Shown: positions 44,564-55,422 of the stretch, one piece after another
How the letters are laid out: the number at the start of each line of letters is the position of its first letter
How positions within the stretch are numbered: position 1 is the stretch's first letter
Source: Yoonia sp034652275
GTDB lineage: Bacteria; Pseudomonadota; Alphaproteobacteria; Rhodobacterales; Rhodobacteraceae
Direction of reading: 5' to 3'
Length of the DNA stretch: 64,000 bases
Assembly: GCF_034652275.1 (NCBI RefSeq)
Contig: NZ_JAXIWG010000003.1
Span: forward strand, 310,001 to 374,000
Position numbers and translations under genes: made by a program
Notes under the pieces: model-generated
Told to the model about the DNA's origin: nothing
Databases searched by the model: none
What the model saw: only the letters and a program-made list of their open reading frames with translations

Positions 44564-44600
44564 GCCTCCGGCGGGGATATTTAGGCTCGAACGATGATGA
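44564..44600 (+). repeat. Dispersed intergenic repeat, copy E
   Basis: GCCTCCGGCGGGGATATTT then AGGCTCGAACGATGATGA, 9 bp after the sdhB stop. The ATGATGA end provides the start codon of the next gene. Confidence 0.85.
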
Positions 44601-45439
44601 ATATCCCCGATGATGCCGATGCGCGGCGCGCCGTCAAACCGGTGATCTGCTATCCGACCGATACTTTGCCGCGTCCTGACATGGCGCTGTTGCAGCGGGC
44701 GGCGGCAGGCGCGCAGGCTGGCGCGCGCGTGCTAGTTCCGCCACGTGATGCTGCCGCGATCCGCGTGCCTGCGGGGGCTGTGTTGCGGATTTCCTCGGTG
44801 GATGGGCCGCAGGTTGGCGATCTGAACCTCTTTGCTGCAGATAATCTCGACGAGCGGTTCTATTCGGGCAAGACCCGCGCGCTGCACGGAACCCATGTGA
44901 CGACGGGCGACAGGCTGTGGTCGTCGTTTCCCTATCTGCGCCCCATGGCGACCATCGTAGCCGATACGCTGGGCTGGTACGGGATCGACGGTTTTGGCGG
45001 CTCGGTGCATGACGTGATCGGCACGCGCTGCGATCCTTACACGGGGCGGCTTTTGTCGGGCGTCGATTACCACCATTGCTGCCATTCCAACCTGACCCGC
45101 GCCTTGGCCGATGCGACAGAGCTGTCTTTGGCGCAGGCAGAGCGGCACGTGCATGACGTGCTGAATGTGTTCATGTGCACGGGCTTTACCCGCGACACCG
45201 GTCAGTATTTCATGAAAGCCAGCCCCGTGCGGCCGGGCGACTATCTTGATCTTTTTGCCGAGATCGACTTGCTCGCGGTGCTGAGCGCCTGTCCGGGAGG
45301 TGATTGCAGTGCCGAACATTCGTCGGACACGGCGGCCTGTTATCCGCTGCTGATGGAGGTCCGCACACCGCAGGCAGCGGACCTTGCCGGATGGGTGCCG
45401 CCCGCGGTCAACGCCTATGACGGGTCGCACGGGCGCTAG
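44594..45439 (+). CDS. DUF1989 (urea carboxylase-associated) family protein
   Basis: 281 residues. ARVLVPPRDAAAIRVPAGAV, CDPYTG, YHHCCHSNL and the Cys-rich AVLSACPGGDCSAEHSSDTAACYP are typical of DUF1989; relatives are linked to urea carboxylase and guanidine/urea amidolyase. Zinc binding by the Cys/His cluster is likely. Its ATG (44594 or 44597) lies inside repeat E, and no Shine-Dalgarno is seen, so expression may depend on read-through from sdhB. A 13-bp hairpin follows. Confidence 0.85.
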   Translation: MMNIPDDADARRAVKPVICYPTDTLPRPDMALLQRAAAGAQAGARVLVPPRDAAAIRVPAGAVLRISSVDGPQVGDLNLFAADNLDERFYSGKTRALHGTHVTTGDRLWSSFPYLRPMATIVADTLGWYGIDGFGGSVHDVIGTRCDPYTGRLLSGVDYHHCCHSNLTRALADATELSLAQAERHVHDVLNVFMCTGFTRDTGQYFMKASPVRPGDYLDLFAEIDLLAVLSACPGGDCSAEHSSDTAACYPLLMEVRTPQAADLAGWVPPAVNAYDGSHGR

Positions 45440-45446
45440 GCAGGAT

Positions 45447-45476
45447 GGTCTTGCCGCGCCCGAGCGCGGCAAGACC
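45447..45476. terminator. Bidirectional hairpin terminator between convergent genes
   Basis: Perfect 13-bp stem, GGTCTTGCCGCGC against GCGCGGCAAGACC, with loop CCGA. It lies between the stops of the DUF1989 and lipoprotein genes (45439 and 45485) and could end both transcripts; no long T-run. Confidence 0.75.
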
Positions 45477-45484
45477 CCTACTGC

Positions 45485-46066
45485 CTATCGTGGCGTGACG
45501 TAAAAGCCGCCCGCAAAGAGTTGCGTGGGTGATTCTCCGTGGAATGCCCCGACAGCCTTGTCGCCGCCGATGACACCGCGAAGATCGCCCGAGATACCCG
45601 AGTAGGTCACGTCACCTGACATTGTGTTGCCGACGAATGTCCCGTTCACCGCCAAGTTGCCCGATGTTCCACTGATCGTCCGCTCGGCGAAATTGACGCC
45701 GAGGCTGATGCTCCCGCTGACCGGGGTCTCTGTGCCCCGCAACAGTCCATTGTCCAGAGTGAACCCGCCCACACTCACCAGTCGGTATTGCCCAGCGTAA
45801 ACGGTATTCCCGGTTGTCGGAATGGCCGTGACGGTGGTGCCGGGGATGATCCCGGCCACCGCGACGATGTCCTGATTGGACGCTACGCCTGCCTTGTACG
45901 CGAAGCCCTGGCCTGCGATGATGTAGTTCCGGTTCGTGCCGGAAGGGGAGCTGAACGTGCCGGCTGAGGATGGTGTCGCAAAGCGCGACACAGTCCTGTT
46001 GTCGATGATCTGGTCCGTGCAGCCTGATGCAAGTGCTATGGCAGCGATAGCAATTTTTACGCGCAT
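45485..46066 (-). CDS. Lipoprotein with transferrin-binding-protein-like C-terminal barrel pattern
   Basis: 193 residues from ATG 46066. Signal peptide with lipobox ending in ALASGC (Cys near 16). The rest is Gly/Thr/Ser-rich alternating beta pattern; VGAFHGESPTQLFAGGFYV near the C-terminus resembles the GxFxG motifs of TbpB-like surface lipoproteins. Export to the cell surface is plausible but no Slam translocator gene is in the window. Ligand unknown; the family call is tentative. Confidence 0.6.
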   Translation of the reverse strand: MRVKIAIAAIALASGCTDQIIDNRTVSRFATPSSAGTFSSPSGTNRNYIIAGQGFAYKAGVASNQDIVAVAGIIPGTTVTAIPTTGNTVYAGQYRLVSVGGFTLDNGLLRGTETPVSGSISLGVNFAERTISGTSGNLAVNGTFVGNTMSGDVTYSGISGDLRGVIGGDKAVGAFHGESPTQLFAGGFYVTPR

Positions 46067-46185
46067 GAGTTTAGTTCGTCCTTTTTTTGATATTAGCGCG
46101 TGTGTTTGAACAGGCAATTGTGTCGCGATCTGGACCATTTACCAGAAATGGCGATAAGGACGGTTTTTTCGAAGCTACGTCGCCT

Positions 46186-46890
46186 TCAGGCAAAAGCTGC
46201 CTGGAGCGCAATCTCCACCATGTCGCCGAAGCTGCGTTCGCGGTCCTCGGCGGGCAGGGCCTCGTGCGTGATGAGGTGGTCGCTGACGGTCAGCACAGCC
46301 AGCGCGCGGCGTTTGTAGCGCGCGGCGAGGATGTAGAGTTCGGCGGCCTCCATTTCGACGCCGAGGATGCCGTGGCGCATCATCTGTTCGTTCAGGTCGG
46401 GGCGTTCGTCGTAGAACACATCCGACGAATAAATCCCGCCGACATGGGTCGTTGTGCCTTTGGCACGGGCCGCCTGATGGGCTGCCGTCAAAAGGCCGAA
46501 ATCGGCGCAGGGGGCAAAGTTCAGTTCCTTGAAGACGCCGCGCGAGGGGGTGGACAGCGTGGTCGCGGTCATGGCGAGAATCACGTCACGGATGCCGACA
46601 TGGTCCTGCATACCACCGCAGGACCCGATACGAATCAGGGTTTGGGCGTCATAGTCGCGGATCAGTTCGTTGGCGTAGATCGACAGCGATGGCATCCCCA
46701 TGCCTGACCCCTGGATCGTGACCGGATGGCCGCGCCATGTGCCGGTAAAGCCCAGCATGCCCCGCACCTGATTGATACAGCGCGCATCGTCGAGAAAGGT
46801 TTCAGCCGCCCATTTCGCGCGGTAGGGGTCGCCCGGCATCAGCACGGTCGGGGCGATATCGTCTTTTGCGGCACCAATATGAACTGTCAT
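46186..46890 (-). CDS. deoD: Purine-nucleoside phosphorylase (hexameric, DeoD type)
   Basis: 234 residues from ATG 46890, which has AGGAG 6 nt upstream; the ATG two codons earlier abuts the AGGAG and is rejected. MPGDPYRAK (phosphate site), RIGSCGG, and VEMEAAELY (ribose/base site) are DeoD motifs. It splits purine nucleosides with phosphate. A second, unrelated purine nucleoside phosphorylase is at 56.5-57.3 kb. Confidence 0.96.
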   Translation of the reverse strand: MTVHIGAAKDDIAPTVLMPGDPYRAKWAAETFLDDARCINQVRGMLGFTGTWRGHPVTIQGSGMGMPSLSIYANELIRDYDAQTLIRIGSCGGMQDHVGIRDVILAMTATTLSTPSRGVFKELNFAPCADFGLLTAAHQAARAKGTTTHVGGIYSSDVFYDERPDLNEQMMRHGILGVEMEAAELYILAARYKRRALAVLTVSDHLITHEALPAEDRERSFGDMVEIALQAAFA

Positions 46891-46936
46891 CAGCATCTCC
46901 TGTTATTGCGGGGACGCTAGCCTGCCGTGCCGGAAA

Positions 46937-46963
46937 GCGGGAGAGGGCAAAACCCTTTCCCGC
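46937..46963 (-). terminator. Probable terminator after the H-NS-like gene
   Basis: 11-bp stem (one G-T pair), arms at 46937-46947 and 46953-46963 around CAAAA, then CTTTCC on the reverse strand. It begins 9 nt after the H-NS-like gene's stop and precedes deoD. Confidence 0.6.
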
Positions 46964-46971
46964 GATTTTCT

Positions 46972-47298
46972 TCAGATTTCCATCGCTTCGGGCGATGTGC
47001 CATTGGCCAGCGCCTGCTTGAACCACGCAGGCTGGCGGCCTTTGCCGGTCCAGGTCTGGCTGGAATCGGAAGGATTGTGGTATTTCGCCGGTGCCGAGGA
47101 TTTCGGGCCGGTCTTGCCCTTGCGAGCGGCACCGCCTGTGATTTCGGCCAAGGAAAAACCATGTTCGGCAGCGGCTTTTTCAGCGGCGGCCAAAGCGGCT
47201 TTTTTGTCTTTTTCTGCCACGTCAACCAAAGCTTTTTCGACTTGCCGCTTGAGCGTTTCCAGCTCGGTGCGTGTCATGGTGGAAAGGTCTTTATTCAT
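46972..47298 (-). CDS. H-NS family nucleoid protein (HvrA/Spb-like)
   Basis: 108 residues. The N-terminal 45 residues are a charged coiled-coil dimerisation helix (ELETLKRQVEKAL); the C-terminus YHNPSDSSQTWTGKGRQPAWF is the H-NS DNA-binding motif. Relatives in Rhodobacter (HvrA, Spb) silence A+T-rich DNA and affect photosynthesis or redox genes. Here it could act on the A+T-rich segments of the window; that is inference. Confidence 0.93.
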   Translation of the reverse strand: MNKDLSTMTRTELETLKRQVEKALVDVAEKDKKAALAAAEKAAAEHGFSLAEITGGAARKGKTGPKSSAPAKYHNPSDSSQTWTGKGRQPAWFKQALANGTSPEAMEI

Positions 47299-47394
47299 CG
47301 ATGCAATCCATTTTGGGTTTGTAACGCATCACATACAGATAATGGATTCCCGTGGAAATGAAAACGGATTGTGCATGTCCAAAAAGATATGGCC

Positions 47395-49362
<1,968 letters not shown>

Positions 49363-49386
49363 CGGGCGTCTCTCCTGAATCATGTT

Positions 49387-49403
49387 GCGTAATTTAATTA
49401 CGC
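49387..49403. promoter_or_regulatory. 17-bp palindrome upstream of ecm
   Basis: Perfect inverted repeat GCGTAATT-T-AATTACGC, 25 bp before the ecm ATG. A+T-rich core and position suit an operator; no copy is seen near ccr. Confidence 0.5.
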
Positions 49404-49500
49404 GCTGGGCTATTTATCGGACATTTTGTGGCGCTGTCAATTCGCTGCGTTGCGGCATGACGGGATTTACCTTGGCACGGAACCCTGTCACTTTCGCCTG

Positions 49501-50898
49501 ATGACGCAAACGATTTCCATGCCGGTCTGGGCTTTTGTCCTGATCATTCTGTTCGCGGGCGTCACGTTTGCGTCGCATTTCCTGTTTCCGTCTGTCCGCT
49601 GGTTTTTTCGCAAACGCGCCGAACGCGTGATTGCGCGGGTCAACAAGAAACTGCAACGCCCGATCGAGCCGTTCAAGCTCGCGCATCGTTATGACATGAT
49701 CCAGCGCCTGATCTACGATCCAGAGGTCACGCAGGCCGTCGTGGACCATGCCCATGCCAACAACGTCCCCGAAAACGTGGCTTTCGAGAAGGCGCGCAGC
49801 TATGCCCGCGAGATCGTGCCGTCGTTTTCCGCGACCGCCTATTTCAGCATCGGGATCAGGCTGGCGCGGTGGCTGTCGAAATCGCTCTATCGCATCCAGC
49901 TTGGGCGTCTGGACCGCAAGCGCATGGCCGAGATCGACCCCGATGCGGCCGTGGTTTTCGTCATCAACCACCGCAGCAACATGGACTATGTGCTGGTGAC
50001 CTATCTGGCCGCCAATGCAGGGGCGCTGTCTTATGCCGTGGGCGAATGGGCGCGGGTCTGGCCGTTGTCGCCGATCATCCGGTCGATGGGGGCCTATTTC
50101 ATCCGGCGCAATTCGCGCGGCGCGCTCTATCGCAAGGTGCTTGCGCGCTATGTGCAGATGGCCACGCGCGCGGGCGTGACGCAGGCGGTGTTCCCCGAAG
50201 GTGGCCTGACGCTGGATGGCAGGCTGGCTGCGCCGCGCACAGGGCTGCTGAACTATATCGTCGAGGATTTCGACCCCGCACGGCGCGAGGTGATCTTTAT
50301 TCCTGTTGCGCTGAACTATGACCGCGTTCTGGAGGATACAATCCTGATCTCGGCACATAAGGCGGGAAGACGGCGGTTCCGGCCGCCTTTGCTGAACGTG
50401 CTGCGGCGCGTGGTGCGGCATTTCTGGCAGCGGATCACGGGCCGGTTTCGCGGTTTCGGAACAGCTTCGGTCAGCTTCGGTGAACCGTTGGAGCTGTCCT
50501 CCTTTGTCGCGACCACAAAAGGTGACGTGACGCAGGCGCTGGCGGAAACGCTGATGCAGCGGATTGCCGAAGTGACACCGGTGCCCGGTGTGCCCCTTGT
50601 GGCGCGCCATTTGCTGGCTGCGGGGCCGATCACGGCGGACCAGTTGGTGCAGGATGTCACCGCATCGCTGGCGCTGTTGCAGGCGCGGCAGATACCCCGC
50701 CCGCGCCGCGCCCCCGAAGATATCGTCGCAGATGCATTGACCCGTCTAGAGGCACGCCGCCTGATTGCCCGCAACGGCAAGACCGTGCGCGTGACCGACC
50801 TTGGCGGACCGATCCTGACCTATTACGCCAATTCGATCGCGCATCATTTCGAAAGCGCTTTGGAGCCGGTGCCTGTTTCTGCGTCGCAGCAGACATAA
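49501..50898 (+). CDS. 1-acyl-glycerol-3-phosphate acyltransferase-like (PlsB/PlsC superfamily)
   Basis: 465 residues from ATG 49501. One N-terminal membrane anchor (about 10-28). The acyltransferase block I is NHRSNMDY (H-x4-D, about 161-168) and block III FPEGG (about 235-239), so acyl transfer to glycerol-3-phosphate or lysophosphatidate is expected. It is longer than PlsC and shorter than PlsB. It lies between divergent ecm and downstream ccr; the stop is followed by A+T-rich DNA and the ccr start region. Confidence 0.82.
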   Translation: MTQTISMPVWAFVLIILFAGVTFASHFLFPSVRWFFRKRAERVIARVNKKLQRPIEPFKLAHRYDMIQRLIYDPEVTQAVVDHAHANNVPENVAFEKARSYAREIVPSFSATAYFSIGIRLARWLSKSLYRIQLGRLDRKRMAEIDPDAAVVFVINHRSNMDYVLVTYLAANAGALSYAVGEWARVWPLSPIIRSMGAYFIRRNSRGALYRKVLARYVQMATRAGVTQAVFPEGGLTLDGRLAAPRTGLLNYIVEDFDPARREVIFIPVALNYDRVLEDTILISAHKAGRRRFRPPLLNVLRRVVRHFWQRITGRFRGFGTASVSFGEPLELSSFVATTKGDVTQALAETLMQRIAEVTPVPGVPLVARHLLAAGPITADQLVQDVTASLALLQARQIPRPRRAPEDIVADALTRLEARRLIARNGKTVRVTDLGGPILTYYANSIAHHFESALEPVPVSASQQT

Positions 50899-51013
50899 AA
50901 TTACAAAAAAGCTTCTTGTGGTGTTGCAATCTTGCGTAGCGCTTCGTATCAATCCGGTAAGCCCGCGTGATTCTGCACTGCGGCACACCGGATAGATCGC
51001 GATGGAGATGGAA

Positions 51014-52309
51014 ATGGCCCTTGATCTGACCTCTGGCGAAGCGGCTTATGCGGCCGAACGCAAAGACCTTTATGCCATGGGCGAAATGCCCCCCTTGGGT
51101 CATCTGCCCGCGCAGATGCATGCCTGGGTGCTGCGGCGCGAACGGCATGGCGAACCTGAAACCGCGTTGCAGCTGGAAATCGTCGATTGCCCCAAGCCTG
51201 ACAGCCACGAAGTCGTCATTCTGGTGATGGCGGCGGGGGTCAATTACAACGGCGTCTGGGCCTGTCTGGGCCAGCCTGTGTCGACCTTTGACGGCCACAA
51301 AGCCCCTTATGCGATCCTCGGGTCGGATGCTGCGGGCATCGTCTGGGCCGTGGGTGACAAGGTCAAGCGCTGGAAAGTCGGCGATGAGGTCGTGGTGCAT
51401 TGCAATCAGGACGACGGCGACGACGAGGATTGCAACGGCGGCGACCCGATGTATTCGGCCAGCCAGCGGATCTGGGGCTATGAAACCGCCGACGGGTCAT
51501 TCGCACAATTCACCCGCGTGCAATCACAGCAGCTGATGGCCCGTCCACAGCATCTGACATGGGAAGAAAGCGCCTGTTACACGCTGACGCTGGCTACCGC
51601 CTACCGGATGCTTTTCGGCCATGAACCGCATGACCTGAAACCCGGGCAGAACGTGTTGGTCTGGGGGGCGTCAGGCGGTCTGGGGTCTTATGCGATCCAG
51701 CTCATCAATACGGCGGGCGCGAATGCGATCGGTGTGATCAGCGACGAAAGCAAGCGCGAGTTTGTGATGTCGCTGGGTGCCAAAGGTGTCATCAATCGCA
51801 ACGATTTTTCCTGCTGGGGGCAATTGCCCAAGGTCAACACCGCCGAATACGACGTCTGGCTGAAAGAGGCGCGTCGTTTCGGCAAGGCGATCTGGGACAT
51901 CACCGGCAAAGGCAAGAACGTCGATATGGTGTTCGAACATCCGGGCGAGGCCACGTTCCCTGTCTCGTCGCTGGTCTGCAAGAAAGGCGGCATGGTCGTG
52001 ATCTGCGCAGGCACCACGGGGTTCAACTGTACCTTTGACGTGCGGTACATGTGGATGCACCAGAAGCGGTTGCAGGGCAGCCATTTCGCCCATCTCAAGC
52101 AGGCGAGTGCGGCAAATAACCTGATGGTAGAACGCAGACTTGACCCCTGCATGTCGGAATGTTTCAGTTGGGCTGAAATTCCGCTGGCCCATGGCAAGAT
52201 GCGCCGCAACGAACACAAGCCCGGCAATATGGCCGTGCTGGTACAGGCACCGGCGATGGGTCTGCGGACCTTTGCCGACACGATCGAAGCGTCACGGGAG
52301 GGGCGCTGA
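51014..52309 (+). CDS. ccr: Crotonyl-CoA carboxylase/reductase
   Basis: 431 residues from ATG 51014; GGAG lies 4-5 nt upstream, and two earlier ATGs (51002, 51008) overlap that site. Zinc-free MDR fold: NYNGVWACLGQPV near 77-89, NADPH motif VWGASGGLGSYA, GMVVICAGTTGFNCTFDVRYMWM and GSHFAH late in the chain. It reductively carboxylates crotonyl-CoA to ethylmalonyl-CoA, the key step of the ethylmalonyl-CoA pathway. A hairpin and repeat F follow. Confidence 0.97.
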   Translation: MALDLTSGEAAYAAERKDLYAMGEMPPLGHLPAQMHAWVLRRERHGEPETALQLEIVDCPKPDSHEVVILVMAAGVNYNGVWACLGQPVSTFDGHKAPYAILGSDAAGIVWAVGDKVKRWKVGDEVVVHCNQDDGDDEDCNGGDPMYSASQRIWGYETADGSFAQFTRVQSQQLMARPQHLTWEESACYTLTLATAYRMLFGHEPHDLKPGQNVLVWGASGGLGSYAIQLINTAGANAIGVISDESKREFVMSLGAKGVINRNDFSCWGQLPKVNTAEYDVWLKEARRFGKAIWDITGKGKNVDMVFEHPGEATFPVSSLVCKKGGMVVICAGTTGFNCTFDVRYMWMHQKRLQGSHFAHLKQASAANNLMVERRLDPCMSECFSWAEIPLAHGKMRRNEHKPGNMAVLVQAPAMGLRTFADTIEASREGR

Positions 52310-52319
52310 GATCACCCCC

Positions 52320-52349
52320 GCGCGCCATCGCCACCGGGTGGTGGCGCGC
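52320..52349 (+). terminator. Hairpin after ccr
   Basis: Stem GCGCGCCA (52320-52327) with TGGCGCGC (52342-52349). It starts 11 nt after the ccr stop and is followed by AAAGG, without a T-run. Likely terminator or 3' stabilising hairpin. Confidence 0.5.
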
Positions 52350-52361
52350 AAAGGGCAGGAT

Positions 52362-52396
52362 GCGCTCCGCGCGGGGATATTTATGCTCGGAAGATG
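52362..52396 (+). repeat. Dispersed intergenic repeat, copy F
   Basis: The most diverged copy: GCGCTCCGCGCGGGGATATTT then ATGCTCGGAAGATG. It lies between the ccr hairpin and the RecD-like helicase gene. Confidence 0.6.
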
Positions 52397-52442
52397 CGGA
52401 AGGCGGTGGTGACGGGGGGCGGGCGCGGCTAATGTCGCCGCC

Positions 52443-53969
52443 ATGAACGCCCCCGTGATCACCTTTTCTGAAGACCAGGCCGAAGCCTGGGACAATGTCG
52501 CCATCGCCCTGCGTCAAGCGGGCGTCGATCTTGATGACCACCTGCTGCAACCGCCGCAAAGCGACAAATCCTCGGTTCTGGCCGTCATCGGCAAGGCGGG
52601 GTCGGGCAAGACCATGCTGCTGGCCCAGCTTTACAAGGCTTTGGCCGAGGCGGGCGTCGACGTGATTTCCGGCGATTGGGAAGGGCGCAAGCGCAAGGAC
52701 CGCCGCACGCTCGCCATTCTTGCCCCCACCAACAAGGCGGCGAGCGTCTTGCGCAACCGCGGCGTGCCTGCGACCACGATCCACCGGATTCTTTACACCC
52801 CCGTCTATGACCCCGAATATGAAAAGATCGCCGAATGGCTGGCAGGGCAGGGCGAGAGGCCCGACATCGAAAGCCTGACCGATGTGGCGTTGGACCGCGC
52901 CTGGGCGTCCTATCAGGTCAATACCTCGGTGCCTGCGGCCCTTGCGGCGGCGGGTCTGCGGGGCAGCGATTTCATCACCGGCTGGAAACGGCGCGAAGAA
53001 CCGCTGGATATCGGCTTTGTCGACGAAAGTTCCATGCTGGATGCCAAGCAGTTCGAGGACCTGAAAGAGATTTTCCCGACCCTGCTCTTGTTCGGTGATC
53101 CCGCGCAATTGCCGCCCGTGCAATCCAGCGGCGGCATGGTGTTCGAAACCCTGCCCAAATCCCGCGTGCTGACGCTGAGCCGGATTCACCGGCAGGATGC
53201 CGACAACCCGATCCTTGATCTGGCCCATGCCTTGGCCGATCCGATGCTGGATTTCTACGCCTTCGAGCGGATGGTGGCCGAGGCCGCCGCGCGGGACGAG
53301 CGTGTCGTCATGGCGCAACGGGTCGAGGCTGATCTGATGGCGCGCTCGCCCTGTCTGGTCTGGCGCAATGCGACGCGGATCAAGCTGATCCATGCATTCC
53401 GCGCCGCGTTCAACGCGCCACCCGATGCCTTGCTGCCGGGGGAACCCCTGATCTGCGACGGGATCGAATTGCCGTTAAAGCACCGTAAGAAACGGCTGGA
53501 CCTTGAAGCGCGCGGGCTGATCAAAGGCGCGCAGGTCATCTATCTGGGACCCGGCCGCAAACCCGGCTTTTCGCGTCTTCATGTGATGGGCGCGGAAGAC
53601 CCGCGCATTTCGGCGGCCAGCATCGTCAAGATCGAACTGGAAGGCGATGCAGAGCCGTTCATCCCCTTCGCCGCGCGGATGGGGGCAACGTTCCTGCACG
53701 GTGCTGCGGTCACGATCCACAAGGCGCAGGGGTCGCAATGGGACACGGTGCAGGTCTTTGCCCCCGATATCGAGGTAGCCAGCCGCATGGGCCGGATGGA
53801 GGCGGGCCAGCCCTTGTGGAAACGCCTTGCCTATGTCGCGATCACGCGGGCGGAAACGCAGTTGCGCTGGGTCGTGCGCAACCGGCTGGCGCGTCCCGAC
53901 CTAGCGCTGGGGGTGGATGATCTGGACGTGCCGGTCTCGACACTGGAGTTGAAAGCGGAGGATTCATGA
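52443..53969 (+). CDS. RecD-like superfamily 1 DNA helicase
   Basis: 508 residues. Walker A GKAGSGKT (50-57), Walker B/motif II VDESSMLD (about 197-204), motif III GDPAQLPPVQ, and the C-terminal UvrD_C_2 motif VTIHKAQGSQWDTVQVF (motif V). It is a Dda/RecD2-type 5'-3' helicase in form; the cellular role is not known. No Shine-Dalgarno is clear. The stop overlaps the SDR gene as ATGA. Confidence 0.9.
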   Translation: MNAPVITFSEDQAEAWDNVAIALRQAGVDLDDHLLQPPQSDKSSVLAVIGKAGSGKTMLLAQLYKALAEAGVDVISGDWEGRKRKDRRTLAILAPTNKAASVLRNRGVPATTIHRILYTPVYDPEYEKIAEWLAGQGERPDIESLTDVALDRAWASYQVNTSVPAALAAAGLRGSDFITGWKRREEPLDIGFVDESSMLDAKQFEDLKEIFPTLLLFGDPAQLPPVQSSGGMVFETLPKSRVLTLSRIHRQDADNPILDLAHALADPMLDFYAFERMVAEAAARDERVVMAQRVEADLMARSPCLVWRNATRIKLIHAFRAAFNAPPDALLPGEPLICDGIELPLKHRKKRLDLEARGLIKGAQVIYLGPGRKPGFSRLHVMGAEDPRISAASIVKIELEGDAEPFIPFAARMGATFLHGAAVTIHKAQGSQWDTVQVFAPDIEVASRMGRMEAGQPLWKRLAYVAITRAETQLRWVVRNRLARPDLALGVDDLDVPVSTLELKAEDS

Positions 53970-54676
53970 AAACCATCATCATCACCGGTGCGAGTGCGGG
54001 GATCGGGCGCGCCACGGCGCTGCATTTTCTGGATCAGGGCTGGCGGGTTGGCCTGATTGCCCGCAGGCCCGAGGTGCTGGCCGAAATGGCGCATCCCAAT
54101 GCCGTGCCTTTGCCCTGTGATGTGACGGATGAGGGGGCTGTTGCTGCGGCCTTTACCGCGTTCGGTCATCTGGATGTCTTGTTCAACAACGCGGGCATGT
54201 TCGGCCCCCAGACCACGATTGACGAAATTGCGTTGGATGACTGGCGCGCGGTGCTGGATGTGAACCTGACGGGCATGTTCCTGTGCGCGCGCGCAGCCTT
54301 CCGCCAGATGCGCCACCAGACGCCGCAAGGCGGACGGATCATCAACAACGGGTCGATCTCCGCCCATACCCCGCGTGAAGGGTCGGTCTGCTATACCACC
54401 ACCAAGCACGGCGTGTCAGGTCTGACCAAGACCCTGACCCTGGACGGGCGTGCGTTCGACATCGCCTGCGGGCAGATCGACATCGGCAATGCGCGCACCG
54501 AACTGGTGCAGGGGCTGGAGGTCAAGCGCGCCGCCGAAGGCTTGCCGCCTTTGCCGACAATGGCTGTGGAAGACGTGGCGCGCGCGGTGTTCCACATGGC
54601 ATCACTGCCGCCCGAGGCCAATGTGCAGACCATGATGGTGATGGCCTCCAAGATGCCGCATATCGGGCGGGGTTAA
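53966..54676 (+). CDS. Short-chain dehydrogenase/reductase
   Basis: 236 residues. Cofactor motif TGASAGIGRAT (about 7-17), NNAGMFG, the catalytic Ser in NNGSISAH, and YTTTK (Tyr-x3-Lys). NAD(P)-dependent oxidoreductase of unknown substrate. Coupled to the helicase gene by a 4-nt overlap; its stop overlaps by 4 nt with the convergent TIGR02186 gene. Confidence 0.9.
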   Translation: MKTIIITGASAGIGRATALHFLDQGWRVGLIARRPEVLAEMAHPNAVPLPCDVTDEGAVAAAFTAFGHLDVLFNNAGMFGPQTTIDEIALDDWRAVLDVNLTGMFLCARAAFRQMRHQTPQGGRIINNGSISAHTPREGSVCYTTTKHGVSGLTKTLTLDGRAFDIACGQIDIGNARTELVQGLEVKRAAEGLPPLPTMAVEDVARAVFHMASLPPEANVQTMMVMASKMPHIGRG

Positions 54677-55422
54677 CGGCGCAGCAAGGTAAAGACGGCA
54701 GAGGCAAGCCAGCCCGCACCGATCGCGATCGCCAGCGACAGCAGGCCATAGATGAATGCCTGCTCATGCGCGAGATTGTATAGCCAGCGTTCCAGCCCGA
54801 CCTTGTTGACCGGAATTGTGGTCGTGCAACTGTCGATCACGCTGCCATTGCGGGTCAGGTAGATGCGCACGTCATAATTGCCTTCGGTCAGGTTGGCGGG
54901 CATCGAAATCGCGCTGCGGAACAGCGTGTCCTGATCCAGCGTCACGGCACCTTCGCGCATCTGGTAGAGGTCCTGATCGGTCTTGACGCGGATCAGCGCC
55001 TCGGTGAAGGCAACGCTGTCCTCGACCACGGCCCCCGCCGACCGGATCGCGCGGGGAATCGTGATGCGGTGGCGCAGGTCCTCGACCTCGCGCAGGATTT
55101 CATTGATCGGGGCGCTGGTGGCGACCGCATAAAAGGACGGCGCGGAGTTGACGAAAACCGCGTCGGTGTTCACCCAGATGCCCATCTGTCGCGCCTTGCG
55201 CCGGACGGTGACGGGTTCGCTTGGGCCTGCGATGGTGACGATGACACCAAGGGTGCTGTCCTGTGGCGGAGGTGCCGTACGGCTGACCGCGCCGAAGACG
55301 ATGATCTCTGACCCCTCGAACGTGACGGTAATGGCGACTTCGTCGCGGCTGAGGCCCAGTACGATTTCCTCGGCTTTGGCAGGCAGGGCAAGCAGCATCA
55401 AAATGGCAAACAGACGGATCAT
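54673..55422 (-). CDS. TIGR02186 family membrane-anchored protein
   Basis: 249 residues. Signal peptide (about 1-17, LPAKAEE), a beta-rich periplasmic domain, and one C-terminal membrane helix (about 222-243). The family has no assigned activity but regularly lies beside TauE/SafE permeases, as here: its ATG overlaps the permease stop by 4 nt. A periplasmic partner of the exporter is the likely role. Confidence 0.88.
   Translation of the reverse strand: MIRLFAILMLLALPAKAEEIVLGLSRDEVAITVTFEGSEIIVFGAVSRTAPPPQDSTLGVIVTIAGPSEPVTVRRKARQMGIWVNTDAVFVNSAPSFYAVATSAPINEILREVEDLRHRITIPRAIRSAGAVVEDSVAFTEALIRVKTDQDLYQMREGAVTLDQDTLFRSAISMPANLTEGNYDVRIYLTRNGSVIDSCTTTIPVNKVGLERWLYNLAHEQAFIYGLLSLAIAIGAGWLASAVFTLLRR

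Noticed and set aside
52455..52462. GTGATCAC in the start of the RecD-like gene
   Set aside because: Only the 8-bp core matches, it lies in coding sequence of an unrelated gene, and no partner site is nearby.
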